NCBI GenBank assembly: GCA_900321855.1
Contig: ONXS01000030.1
Coordinates: 1-34,397, forward strand
Source of the DNA: an uncultured Eubacteriales bacterium
Lineage (GTDB): Bacteria > Bacillota > Clostridia > Lachnospirales > Lachnospiraceae
Direction of reading: 5' to 3'
DNA length: 34,397 bases
The translations under genes and the position numbers were made by a program. The notes under the pieces were generated by a model, which did no database searches, was not told the DNA's origin, and was given only the letters and a program-made list of their open reading frames with translations. Below, piece by piece: positions 17,725 through 25,279 of the stretch (positions are counted from its first letter, which is position 1; the number at the start of each line of letters is the position of its first letter).

Positions 17725-18154
17725 CGGTGTCTTTTCCTCCTAATTTTAATTCACTCTTCATCTTTTCCTCTCTCTTATACATCATATGTAACTCTTTCAA
17801 ATCATCTGCATATTTTTTATTTTTCTCCTGCATATGAATATAGTGCATAGATGCAACCATATATGTAATCAGCATATAAATAATAAATACTACCACATAG
17901 ATGACCAGAATACGAACAGCAAGATTTACCAGTTTTATACTGATGAGTTCATTGACAAAACTCTCTGCATCATTTAATACAACGAGTGCTACTGCTATGA
18001 GATATGCAAGAGTAATCGCTACTGCTGACTTGATTAAATTTAAGCTGACGTAATCGCCTTTATTATATTTATGAGATTTGATTGCTTTTTTGCCTTCACT
18101 TTGCTCATATAAAGCCAGCTTGGTCATCAATTTAATTTTCTCTTCGTTTAGCAT
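17702..18154 (-). CDS. Unknown two-helix membrane protein at the head of the c-di-AMP operon
   Basis: A protein of about 150 residues. An N-terminal cytoplasmic segment of about 40 residues is followed by two hydrophobic helices (about 42-62 and 78-103). A long charged, probably helical tail has many K/E/M and ends in GGKDTDDDTSKY. I do not recognise the family. The frame contains ATGs at 18169, 18157 and 18154. I choose 18154 because AAAGGA lies six bases upstream. It is the first gene after a candidate extended -10 promoter and a 5' hairpin, and it overlaps the next membrane protein by 23 bases. The pair probably forms one complex (inference from coupling). A role in c-di-AMP or envelope homeostasis is suggested only by position. 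Confidence 0.8.
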   Translation of the reverse strand: MLNEEKIKLMTKLALYEQSEGKKAIKSHKYNKGDYVSLNLIKSAVAITLAYLIAVALVVLNDAESFVNELISIKLVNLAVRILVIYVVVFIIYMLITYMVASMHYIHMQEKNKKYADDLKELHMMYKREEKMKSELKLGGKDTDDDTSKY

Positions 18155-18188
18155 CATAAATCCTTTCATTTTTATTATCTAATATCTT

Positions 18189-18227
18189 GATACCGATGGC
18201 AAAAGTACGAGTTTTTACCCTTGTATC
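18189..18227 (-). promoter_or_regulatory. 5'-leader hairpin of the c-di-AMP operon
   Basis: On the minus strand, GATAC and GTATC form an outer 5-bp stem. GGTAAAA and TTTTGCC form an inner 7-bp stem (one G-U pair) around an 8-base loop. The structure begins within a few bases of the predicted transcript start and ends about 35 bases before the first start codon. No U-tract follows, so it is not a terminator. It is far smaller than a c-di-AMP (ydaO) riboswitch. It may stabilise the mRNA end or bind a regulator. Confidence 0.4.
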
Positions 18228-18237
18228 ATATCATGTC

Positions 18238-18246
18238 ATTATATCA
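18238..18246 (-). promoter_or_regulatory. Candidate extended -10 promoter of the c-di-AMP operon
   Basis: The minus strand reads TGATATAAT: a perfect TATAAT preceded by TG and one base, which is the extended -10 form that does not need a strong -35. No good -35 is seen at 17 bases. It lies about 85 bases before the first gene, just after the terminator of the upstream transporter gene. Confidence 0.5.
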
Positions 18247-18279
18247 TACATATTTCAATTTATGCATTATTTTAACCAT

Positions 18280-18321
18280 AAAAAAACAAAAGATAAGGAA
18301 GATTTTTTTCCTCATCTTTTG
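18280..18321 (-). terminator. Intrinsic terminator after the NSS transporter gene
   Basis: Inverted repeat ACAAAAGAT-AAGGAA / TTCCTC-ATCTTTTGT with one mismatch. On the minus strand the stem is followed by seven T residues, 25 bases after the stop codon of the transporter at 18346. The other side is also T-rich (TTGTTTTATTTTTT), so it could work in both directions, but no plus-strand gene needs it. Confidence 0.85.
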
Positions 18322-18345
18322 TCTTGTTTTATTTTTTATTTAATT

Positions 18346-19833
18346 CTACTTTTTTGCTTTTCCAAATCTCAGCCAGCATATAAATAACAATGGCAGGATT
18401 GAGAAACACATCCAGCCGATAAACATCTGCTTGCTCTGTTCCTTGAACATCTCATAATATCCAATCAGATAAATTGCCACTACAAGTAATGGTAAAATAT
18501 AGGACAGATAGAATTTACTCAATTTATTATTAGGGAACTTTAATCCGTCTCCGAGGTCTGCCTCTTTGATGAAGTTGTCCCAGCCAAATCCATTTTTGCT
18601 CACGCAGAATAACAGATAAATTACGGAACCAAGTGGCAACAGGTTGTTTGACACAAGGAAGTCCTCCAAATCAAGCACTCCTGTACCTGCACCAAGTGGC
18701 TGGAATCCTGCAAGTTTGTTAAATCCAAATGCACATGGTGCAGATAAAATAATAATTGCAAAAATATTTACAATAACAGCTTTTAATCTGCTCATCTTCC
18801 AGAGGTCCATTGCAAATGAAATAATATTTTCAAATACTGCTACAACCGTAGATAATGCCGCAAATGACATGAAGAGGAAGAACAGTGTTCCCCACACCTG
18901 TCCAAATGGCATCTGGTTAAATACTGTTGGAAGTGTGATAAATAAAAGTGATGGACCTGCATTAGGAGAAACTCCATATGCAAAACACGCAGGAATAATA
19001 ATCATTCCAGCCATCAGTGCAACAAACGTATCAATACAGATGATACTTACCGCTTCTCCCGAAAGCGATCTGTCTTTATCAAGATAACTTCCAAAGATTG
19101 CCATAGCACCAATACCACAGCTCAATGTGAAGAAAGCCTGATTCATCGCACTGTAAATTACATTTCCAAGACCTACTTTTTTGACATTTTCAATACTTGG
19201 AACAAGATAAAATCTCACACCTTCTCCGGAACCCTTTAATGTAACGGAATGTACTGCAAGAACAACAATGAGTATCAAAAGACAAACCATCATAATCTTG
19301 GTAATTTTCTCAACACCCTTCTGAACTCCAAGAGAACAGATTGCAAATGCGATTAAAATTGCCACAACTGCCCAGCCGAGCATCAACCAGCCATTGCCGA
19401 GCATTTCACCAAATTTTCCACTCATGATTTCACCGATTTGTTCTTTTTGTTTGATTTTATCAGCAAAATCTCCGCGGATACTTCTAAAGCAGTAATACAT
19501 CATCCAACCCGCTACAACTGTGTAAAACATCATAAGAAGATAGTTACCAGCCATTCCAAAGTATCCATAATGATGCCATCTTGCACCTGATTTTTCAAGT
19601 ACCTTAAATGAAGTTGCACAGCTCTTCTGACTGGCTCTTCCTACCGAAAACTCAGCTACCATAATAGGAAAGCCGAGCAGTGCTAAAAATACAAGGTAGA
19701 TTAAAATAAAAATCGCTCCACCATTCTGACCGCATATGTATGGGAATTTCCAGACATTACCAATACCTACGGCACAGCCCGCTGACACAAGAATAAAACC
19801 TATTCTTGAGCCAAATTTTTCTCTCTCTTTCAT
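18346..19833 (-). CDS. NSS-family sodium-dependent transporter (first of two)
   Basis: A polytopic protein of 495 residues with about 12 helices. The first helix carries the NSS signature GFILVSAGCAVGIGNVWKFPYICGQNGGAIF, with the unwound AVGIGNVWKFP segment that contributes to the sodium and amino-acid sites. Family members (LeuT, MhsT, SNF) import amino acids or related amines with Na+. The substrate cannot be read from sequence. The ATG at 19833 has GGAGG upstream. A paralog lies immediately upstream, separated by a 124-base spacer, and a clear terminator follows. The two proteins are clearly divergent outside the signature helices, so they probably have different substrates and are not a recent duplication. 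Confidence 0.93.
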   Translation of the reverse strand: MKEREKFGSRIGFILVSAGCAVGIGNVWKFPYICGQNGGAIFILIYLVFLALLGFPIMVAEFSVGRASQKSCATSFKVLEKSGARWHHYGYFGMAGNYLLMMFYTVVAGWMMYYCFRSIRGDFADKIKQKEQIGEIMSGKFGEMLGNGWLMLGWAVVAILIAFAICSLGVQKGVEKITKIMMVCLLILIVVLAVHSVTLKGSGEGVRFYLVPSIENVKKVGLGNVIYSAMNQAFFTLSCGIGAMAIFGSYLDKDRSLSGEAVSIICIDTFVALMAGMIIIPACFAYGVSPNAGPSLLFITLPTVFNQMPFGQVWGTLFFLFMSFAALSTVVAVFENIISFAMDLWKMSRLKAVIVNIFAIIILSAPCAFGFNKLAGFQPLGAGTGVLDLEDFLVSNNLLPLGSVIYLLFCVSKNGFGWDNFIKEADLGDGLKFPNNKLSKFYLSYILPLLVVAIYLIGYYEMFKEQSKQMFIGWMCFSILPLLFICWLRFGKAKK

Positions 19834-19913
19834 AATTCCTCCATGTTATATGTTACTTTTTACTTTTTTTATTCCGTCAAAAACAACCACTTGCTGCGTG
19901 TAAAGCGGATATT

Positions 19914-19958
19914 CGCAGGCTGCTTTGCTACTTGCTCATGAACGCAGGCTACTTTGCT
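19914..19958. repeat. Short direct repeat in the spacer between the NSS genes
   Basis: Two 16-base copies, CGCAGGCTGCTTTGCT (19914-19929) and CGCAGGCTACTTTGCT (19943-19958), differ at one position and sit 13 bases apart. The second overlaps the stop codon of the upstream NSS gene. The 9-base core CGCAGGCTG also occurs near 27055. The rest of the 124-base spacer shows only a GGAGG ribosome site and no clear terminator. Confidence 0.5.
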
Positions 19959-21373
19959 TAAAGGAATAAATTTAAAATACCAAGTGACTGTAAGAATAAG
20001 ACAAATAATAAAATTGGTGCTATAAACTTAACCATGACCTTATATAAGCCTTTTCTTCCCATCTTCTCGCCATTTTTCTCAACTTCGTTAATAACAAACT
20101 CTGGTTTGCAAATCCAACCAATCAGGATACATGTAACGATTGCAACGATTGGCATAAAAATGTTGTTACTGATGTAATCCATAATATCGAGAATCTGTGC
20201 ATCTGCTCCATTTGGAAGTTTGATATTGAAGAACCACTTGTTATATCCAAGACAAACTGCAATTCCGGCAGCGAGTGCAATAATACCTTCTAAGATACAT
20301 GCCTTAATTCTTGAAATTTTAAATTCATCCATGAAACTTGAAACAACTGCCTCCATAACGGATACACTACTTGTAATTGCTGCAAATAATACCATTGCAA
20401 AGAAAATTGCACCTACAACTGTTCCAATACTTCCCATTGCAGTAAATACCTGTGGAAGAATAACAAAAATAAGTCCGGGACCTGCCTTTTCCATTCCTGC
20501 ATCACCGACAAATGTAAATACAGCCGGAATAATCATAACTCCTGCGAGAAATGCGATTGCTGTATCAAAAATCTCAATCTGATTGATAGATTTTGCCATC
20601 TTTACATCATCTTTCATATAAGAACCATAGGCAATCATAATACCCATAGCAACACTTAAACTATAAAAAAGCTGGCCCATAGCATCTACGATGACCTGAA
20701 TAAACTTCTTAACTGTCATTCCGTCAAAATTTGGAATTACAAGTTTCTTCAATCCCTCGATACCAGTTCTTGTCACATCTCCATCTGTGTGCTTGAGTGT
20801 CAATGAGAAAATTGAAATTCCAATAATCATAAGTACCAAGATTGGCATAATTACTTTTGAGAATGATTCAATTCCCTTATTTACACCTAAAATAACGACA
20901 AGTGCAGATACTCCGAGGAATACCACAAAGAAAATAATTGGCTCATACTGTCTTGAAATATAACTTCCAAAATATGTATCCTGTGCCATCACTTTTGCCT
21001 TTCCTGTCGAAAAGCCAACAAAGTATTTTAATACCCATCCGCCAATTACACAGTAATATGGCATAATAATTACTGGAATCAGACATGCAATAATTCCAAG
21101 TGGTCCAAATCCACGCTTAATCTTTCCATAAGCGGTAAGTGGACTCTGTTTTGTCTTTCTACCGATTGCCACCTCTGATGTGAGCAGGGTATAACCAAAT
21201 GTGAGTGCAAGCACCAGATAGATGACAAGGAATAATCCTCCTCCATCTCTTGCTGCAAGTGTTGGAAATCTCCAAATGTTTCCAAGTCCTACTGCCGATC
21301 CTGCTGCTGCTAATACGAATCCAATGGAACCGCCAAAGGAATTTCGCTTTTCGCTGTGTTCTTTCGCTTTCAT
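19958..21373 (-). CDS. NSS-family sodium-dependent transporter (second of two)
   Basis: A polytopic protein of 471 residues with 11-12 helices. The NSS signature in helix 1 reads GFVLAAAGSAVGLGNIWRFP, followed by ARDGGGLFLVIYLV and a conserved TSEVAIGRK at the end of helix 2. The short C-terminus resembles 11-helix bacterial members such as MhsT. It should couple Na+ entry to uptake of an amino acid or similar solute across the cytoplasmic membrane. The start at 21373 follows GGAGTAG. An imperfect inverted repeat (21415-21442) lies close to a possible promoter (TTGGTT, 17 bases, TAAAAT), suggesting its own control. The next gene downstream is the other NSS paralog. Confidence 0.93.
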   Translation of the reverse strand: MKAKEHSEKRNSFGGSIGFVLAAAGSAVGLGNIWRFPTLAARDGGGLFLVIYLVLALTFGYTLLTSEVAIGRKTKQSPLTAYGKIKRGFGPLGIIACLIPVIIMPYYCVIGGWVLKYFVGFSTGKAKVMAQDTYFGSYISRQYEPIIFFVVFLGVSALVVILGVNKGIESFSKVIMPILVLMIIGISIFSLTLKHTDGDVTRTGIEGLKKLVIPNFDGMTVKKFIQVIVDAMGQLFYSLSVAMGIMIAYGSYMKDDVKMAKSINQIEIFDTAIAFLAGVMIIPAVFTFVGDAGMEKAGPGLIFVILPQVFTAMGSIGTVVGAIFFAMVLFAAITSSVSVMEAVVSSFMDEFKISRIKACILEGIIALAAGIAVCLGYNKWFFNIKLPNGADAQILDIMDYISNNIFMPIVAIVTCILIGWICKPEFVINEVEKNGEKMGRKGLYKVMVKFIAPILLFVLFLQSLGILNLFL

Positions 21374-21414
21374 AACTACTCCTATATTTTTTAATTTTAA
21401 ATTATGATTTATTC

Positions 21415-21442
21415 AGAACCAAGTTAAAAAATACTTCGTTCT
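21415..21442. promoter_or_regulatory. Inverted repeat upstream of the NSS gene, possible operator
   Basis: AGAACCAAGT and ACTTCGTTCT are complementary except at one position, separated by an 8-base A/T spacer. On the minus strand it overlaps the -35 side of a possible promoter (TTGGTT, 17 bases, TAAAAT). No U-tract follows on the minus strand, so a regulator site fits better than a terminator. Confidence 0.35.
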
Positions 21443-21452
21443 AAACAGTTGC

Positions 21453-21475
21453 AATTTATAAAGTTTTTATAAATT
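21453..21475 (-). terminator. AT-only hairpin directly after the AI-2E-type gene
   Basis: AATTTATAAA and TTTATAAATT form a perfect 10-bp stem with a 3-base loop, two bases after the stop codon. The stem has no G or C and no clear T-run follows, so it would be a weak terminator. It may only act as an RNA 3'-end or processing structure. Confidence 0.3.
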
Positions 21476-21477
21476 AT

Positions 21478-22731
21478 TTACTCATTATATTTCTTTTTGA
21501 TTTTATTATCAACAAATTTTTCAAAATATTTTTTTAAAATTGCACTACAAGGCACTGCAAGTATCATTCCGGTAAAACCACTGAGTGCTCCTCCGACCAA
21601 CAGGGCTATAATTACAAGCACCGGATGAATATCAATGTTTGAACCCAAAAGTCTTGGATTTACAACATTTCCATCAATGGTTTGAATGATAAATAAAATG
21701 AGCAGTGTAATTGCAAGTTTCTTAAAATCACCTTCCATGACACAGACAACACTTGTCGATGTATAGGCAACAAATGACCCCACATACGGAATCATATTTC
21801 CAAGTCCTGTGAAAATACCAATCAAAAGTGCATATTTGATATGAAGAACTGTGAGCGTGATAGAAACAGTGACCGCCATAAAAAATGCGTCAATCAACTG
21901 ACCTCTGATGTAGCCGGAAAATACTGTGTTCACATCTTTAATAAACACCTTAAATCTTGCGTAGTTCTTTGGGGTATTAATCGCCTTGATGACACGTCCC
22001 CAATATTTTTTTAGTCCCTCGCCATCTGCCATAAAATAGATTGCAAAGATTATCGCAAAAATCAGATTCGTCAAAAATCCTGTCACACTCTTTACATAAC
22101 CGACAAGGTTATCACCAAAACTATTTGCAATTTTCATCACATAATCTCCGGCAGATTCCAGCACATCATTTAATTCTACCGACTGCACATTGATACTCGC
22201 CAGTGCCTTATTGAGATTTTGTGCAAATTCGTTTGCTGTGTTCTGCATTTTCACTGCAAACGCATCAATATCCTTAAAACTGATGGTTGTCACCTCTTTG
22301 GCGATAGTTGACACCAGTACAGATAAAATCAAAAAAATCATTCCACCGACAATCAGACATGAAATCAAAACTGCGAGGTTTCTTGACTTCTTCTGCTGTC
22401 GATTTTTAAATAATTTCGTTTTGTGCAGTTCTTTTTTGACACCATCAATCTTCTTTTCCACAAAATTGACAAACGGATACATCAGATATGCAATAATAAA
22501 TCCAACTGCGAGCGGTTTTAATATAATATCCGACCACTCCAAAACCATTTTGCCTGTATACAGAATATTTCCCATGTTCTGCAAAACAAGTATAAGCAGA
22601 TAAATCATCAATACAGTAAATATCACATACATGGATATTTGAAGATATTTAAACTTCATATACTTTTTCAGGCGTTCCATTGATTTCTTATCATCTTTGG
22701 TATGCTTTGTTATTTCTTTTTCACTTTCCAT
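21478..22731 (-). CDS. AI-2E-family membrane protein (PerM/YtvI-like)
   Basis: A protein of about 417 residues. After a short charged N-terminus come paired helices, a long soluble loop (about residues 130-210) and a second set of helices containing IGIFTGLGNMIPYVGSFVAY and GGALSGFTGMILAVPCSAIL. These two segments are hallmarks of the AI-2E/PerM transporter family. Members have been linked to autoinducer-2 export or Na+/H+ exchange; the substrate here is unknown. The frame is open to 22860, but that would overlap the nuclease-like gene by 122 bases. The ATG at 22731, seven bases after that gene's stop, starts the usual N-terminus, although its ribosome site is poor. It is the last gene of the run that starts with the radical SAM gene. 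Confidence 0.87.
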   Translation of the reverse strand: MESEKEITKHTKDDKKSMERLKKYMKFKYLQISMYVIFTVLMIYLLILVLQNMGNILYTGKMVLEWSDIILKPLAVGFIIAYLMYPFVNFVEKKIDGVKKELHKTKLFKNRQQKKSRNLAVLISCLIVGGMIFLILSVLVSTIAKEVTTISFKDIDAFAVKMQNTANEFAQNLNKALASINVQSVELNDVLESAGDYVMKIANSFGDNLVGYVKSVTGFLTNLIFAIIFAIYFMADGEGLKKYWGRVIKAINTPKNYARFKVFIKDVNTVFSGYIRGQLIDAFFMAVTVSITLTVLHIKYALLIGIFTGLGNMIPYVGSFVAYTSTSVVCVMEGDFKKLAITLLILFIIQTIDGNVVNPRLLGSNIDIHPVLVIIALLVGGALSGFTGMILAVPCSAILKKYFEKFVDNKIKKKYNE

Positions 22732-22738
22732 TTTCTTT

Positions 22739-23377
22739 TTACACGATAACCTTTCTTCTTTTTTTATATTTCTTTTTCCTTCTCGGTTTCTGATTATGCT
22801 CTTTTCTGTATTCATTGATTTTGTCTGCCACAGTGGTGTAATCTCTCTCAAACAACTCATCTGTCATCTGCTGTTTTAACAATTCTCGTTCCACCGTATC
22901 TATGATTTTATCAATGACAAAGACCTTACTCTTGTACGCATATTTATACATATTGTTTTTTTCCTGAATATGTGCGAGTTCAAATCTCCACAAAAATGAC
23001 ATTTGACATCTCAGGGATACCTGTTTGTTTTTTTTCGGTTCCCGCATCATGTAAAAATCCACTCCGTTTTCTACCTCTTCCACTGAGATAATTCCCCAAT
23101 AATCCGGCACATGTTCTCTAATGTGTGTGGCATGGGTACTTCCGACAACCACATAATTGTAATCGCCAAAGATGTCATAATCTTTTACCTGCCGCTCCAA
23201 CCTCTGATAAGTATCTGCATCACTCTTTATTTCTATTCCAAAGAGATTTCCATCCGTAATCATAATGGCATCTGCGCGGGATTTTCCGATATTTTTTTCT
23301 TCAAATATTCTTATTTTGCCATACTTTTCTTCCAAAAAATCAAACAATGGCTCTCTAATATCCACATCTTTTAACAT
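22739..23377 (-). CDS. sce7726-like putative PD-(D/E)xK nuclease-fold protein
   Basis: A protein of 212 residues. The N-terminal half has a PD-(D/E)xK-like arrangement: SRADAIMI (Asp36), then FGIEIKSD (Glu49-x-Lys51), then LERQVKDYDIFGDYNYVVVG, the usual helix and strand of this fold. The pattern matches the sce7726 family, whose members are predicted nucleases of uncertain function. The C-terminus is strongly basic (about 15 Lys/Arg in the last 25 residues) and could bind nucleic acid. The gene starts three bases after the acetyl-CoA-synthase-like gene stops, so it is co-transcribed with it. No phage, restriction or toxin genes are nearby, so its role in this operon is unexplained. Confidence 0.8.
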   Translation of the reverse strand: MLKDVDIREPLFDFLEEKYGKIRIFEEKNIGKSRADAIMITDGNLFGIEIKSDADTYQRLERQVKDYDIFGDYNYVVVGSTHATHIREHVPDYWGIISVEEVENGVDFYMMREPKKNKQVSLRCQMSFLWRFELAHIQEKNNMYKYAYKSKVFVIDKIIDTVERELLKQQMTDELFERDYTTVADKINEYRKEHNQKPRRKKKYKKRRKVIV

Positions 23378-23380
23378 CTT

Positions 23381-24118
23381 TTACCTGCCACTCATTTTTT
23401 TATGTATATCTCTGAGTTCCTCTACCTCGTCACAGACTTCTTTTAAATTACATGTAGAACAATCCATAATCATTCCACTCAGGATATGGTCAATGGAATC
23501 CGTGATGTCCTCACATTTATCTGCAATTTCTTTTAATTTCGGATAAAATGGCTGTTCTCCGGTAATGAAAATTACTTTTACAGCCTCCACTCCTTCACAT
23601 TCCAGATATTTGTCTGCAAATAACTTTCCAACCTCAAACAATGACATCTCCTGTTCTCTGGCATATTTTGAAACTCGAATAGGTTCCCTCTCCTTTGTCG
23701 AGGATATTCGTGTCATAAATCCATCAATATACATCTTGTATCTGAGATAAGACAACGTTCTGAGCTGTCTGTAGAAATCTGTCTCATTCAAGGACTGAAT
23801 ATATTCATCCCGAAAACGAACAAGGACAAATCTTGCATAGTCGGTGTCCTCCGAAATATCCTTTAAATCGCTGCCTATGAGCACTACTTCACTGTCATCG
23901 ACCAGTTCCCTGCTCGTAGTTGTAATCATATCTGTAACTGCCTGATGAAATCCTCCTCCAAGCTCAAATGCCATGTCTGATTTTAAAATCAGCTTTTCTT
24001 TTTTTTGAATGGTTCGATTGGTCTGTATCGAGCCACAGGATTTCTTCACACATCTTTTCGGATTATCCATTTGTAATATTTCATATAATTCCCGAATTTG
24101 ATTGTCAAATAATTCCAT
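23381..24118 (-). CDS. Stand-alone acetyl-CoA-synthase-like (CdhC/AcsB middle region) protein
   Basis: A soluble protein of 245 residues. Residues 45-205 resemble the middle domain of CO-methylating acetyl-CoA synthase. The matching stretches are an ELGG segment, SEVVLIGSDLKDI (like the IGPD strand of ACS), IRVSKYAREQEMSLFEVGKLFADKY (like ACS RISKDA...GFxLKHIGDILxAKF) and VKVIFITGE. Where ACS has its A-cluster Cys motif, this protein has CSTCNLKEVC (Cys220, 223, 229) and ends 16 residues later. The ACS Cys-Gly-Cys nickel site and the rest of the catalytic domain are absent. Two more Cys (23, 28) sit near the N-terminus. It may hold an Fe-S cluster or receive metal from the CooC-like ATPase. 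The resemblance comes from recognising motifs, not from an alignment. Confidence 0.68.
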   Translation of the reverse strand: MELFDNQIRELYEILQMDNPKRCVKKSCGSIQTNRTIQKKEKLILKSDMAFELGGGFHQAVTDMITTTSRELVDDSEVVLIGSDLKDISEDTDYARFVLVRFRDEYIQSLNETDFYRQLRTLSYLRYKMYIDGFMTRISSTKEREPIRVSKYAREQEMSLFEVGKLFADKYLECEGVEAVKVIFITGEQPFYPKLKEIADKCEDITDSIDHILSGMIMDCSTCNLKEVCDEVEELRDIHKKMSGR

Positions 24119-24132
24119 GAATTTTCTTCCTT

Positions 24133-24333
24133 TTATGAATTTTTATTCATCTGCTTTTCTTTCTCTTTTCTGGCATCTCTCTTTGCCTTTGAGCGGTCAT
24201 AGTGCTTTGTCAGTGGTCCAATCATCTTCGCTGCCATCTTCATATCAAGATTGAAAAAATAGATGATGAGACTGAGCAAAAATAATACCACAAATACAAT
24301 CGCTGCAACCATCAGTATTTTTAAAACTATCAT
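24133..24333 (-). CDS. Small single-helix membrane protein
   Basis: A protein of 66 residues with one N-terminal hydrophobic helix (about 3-28) and a basic cytoplasmic tail rich in Lys, Arg and Glu (KAKRDARKEKEKQM). The start lies two bases after the activase stop, and the gene ends 14 bases before the acetyl-CoA-synthase-like gene, so it belongs to this operon. I do not recognise a family. It could anchor a partner protein at the membrane. The coupling and the clean topology favour a real gene. Confidence 0.65.
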   Translation of the reverse strand: MIVLKILMVAAIVFVVLFLLSLIIYFFNLDMKMAAKMIGPLTKHYDRSKAKRDARKEKEKQMNKNS

Positions 24334-24335
24334 AT

Positions 24336-25130
24336 TTATTTCCAGCCTTTCTGTCTGGCAATCTCGGCAGCTCCGAGAGCTCCCATGAGCTGTGGGTCTA
24401 TATCAAGGTCGACCACTTTTATTTTTAAGACCTTTTCAATCGCCTTTTTGAGTCCTGCATTTTTGGCACAGCCACCGGTCAGGGTAACAGAATCTGTGAC
24501 TCCTGCTTTCTTTGCCATGACAAAACATCTCTTTGCAACTGACAATTCAATTCCCGCTGCAATTTCCTCCATTGGCTGTCCCTCACCGACAAGTGAGATG
24601 ACTTCTGACTCTGCAAATACCGCACACTGTGAAGTGATTGGAATGACATTTTTCGCTGTCAGGGCAAGATTGGAAAATTCATCTAACGACATCTCAAAGG
24701 CTCTCGCCATCGACTCAAAAAATCGTCCTGTTCCCGCTGCACACTTGTCATTCATTGCAAAGTTTAAAACAGTTCCATCTGTGTCAATTGCGATACCCTT
24801 GACATCCTGTCCGCCAATATCAATAATTGCCTTTATATCTTTGTTTGTGGCATGCACACCCATTGCGTGACAGCTAATCTCTGAAATATTTTCATCTGCA
24901 AATGGAACCTTGTTTCTTCCGTATCCTGTTCCAATCAAATATGTTAAATCCTCTGCGGAATTCAAATCGGGCACCTGTGCAACAGCCTGATTTAGGGCAT
25001 CTTTTGCACTGAGTACCGGATTAATTCTGCTCTTGTTTGTGACACTGGCTACGATTTTGCCAGATTCATCTATAATGACGCATTTTGTGTATGTGCTGCC
25101 TGCGTCACAGCCGCCGTAGTAGTTTGGCAT
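24336..25130 (-). CDS. 2-hydroxyacyl-CoA dehydratase activase (HgdC-type ATPase)
   Basis: A 264-residue ASKHA-fold ATPase. In this family a homodimer holds one [4Fe-4S] cluster between its subunits and uses ATP to push a single electron into the partner enzyme. Phosphate loops are GGCDAGSTYTK (about 6-16) and IDIGGQDVKGI (about 103-113), and the adenosine loop is TGGCAKN. The two cluster cysteines of HgdC proteins are present, in NDKCAAGTGRFFE (Cys130) and TSQCAVFAESE (Cys169). Length matches HgdC (about 260). The ATG at 25130 follows AAAGGA. It is separated from the dehydratase gene by 302 bases containing a long palindromic element, so its expression may be set apart from the subunits. Confidence 0.93.
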   Translation of the reverse strand: MPNYYGGCDAGSTYTKCVIIDESGKIVASVTNKSRINPVLSAKDALNQAVAQVPDLNSAEDLTYLIGTGYGRNKVPFADENISEISCHAMGVHATNKDIKAIIDIGGQDVKGIAIDTDGTVLNFAMNDKCAAGTGRFFESMARAFEMSLDEFSNLALTAKNVIPITSQCAVFAESEVISLVGEGQPMEEIAAGIELSVAKRCFVMAKKAGVTDSVTLTGGCAKNAGLKKAIEKVLKIKVVDLDIDPQLMGALGAAEIARQKGWK

Positions 25131-25157
25131 ATTATAATCCTTTCTTTAATTTTATCC

Positions 25158-25279
25158 GGGATATATGCCCTGTTTTTTGACCGCTCCCGCTTAGTTCAAA
25201 CGTAACGGTACGTAAGGGAGCAGAAGACGCTCCCTAAGTACCGACGTTTTCAATGTCTGCAAAACAGGGCATATATCCC
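25158..25279. repeat. 122-bp nested palindromic element between dehydratase and activase genes
   Basis: Outer arms GGGATATATGCCCTGTTTT (25158-25176) and its exact reverse complement (25261-25279) form a perfect 19-bp inverted repeat. Inside, 25199-25248 forms a second GC-rich hairpin built on GGGAGC/GCTCCC and CGGTAC/GTACCG with small internal loops. No target-site duplication is clear. The left part recurs at 25384-25410. It could be a REP- or MITE-like element, or an RNA structure dividing the transcript. The remaining stretch 25280-25383 is AT-rich and holds only a possible extended -10 (TGATATAAA, 25359-25351, minus strand). Confidence 0.75.
25234..25272 (-). CDS. Possible 12-residue mini-ORF inside the palindromic element
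   Basis: On the minus strand, AGGAGG (25283-25278) is followed after five bases by ATG and a 12-codon frame, MPCFADIENVGT, whose TAG stop lies in the inner hairpin stem. The same frame then stays open to a TAA one base before the activase start. It could be a leader peptide, a remnant of a small repeated gene, or chance. The ideal ribosome site is the main reason to list it. Confidence 0.25.
   Translation of the reverse strand: MPCFADIENVGT

Noticed and set aside
18155..18240. c-di-AMP (ydaO) riboswitch before the cda operon
   Set aside because: The leader is only about 75 bases and lacks the multi-stem architecture of that riboswitch; only a simple two-part hairpin is seen.
18644..19087. 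Plus-strand open frame of 147 codons opposite the NSS gene
   Set aside because: It is antisense to conserved NSS helices and has no recognisable domain.
19834..19957. Intrinsic terminator between the two NSS genes
   Set aside because: Short repeats and partial complementarity are present, but no stable stem followed by a T-run could be found on the minus strand.
24385..24870. Plus-strand open frame of 161 codons
   Set aside because: It is antisense to the activase gene, whose cluster cysteines and ATP loops are clear on the other strand.
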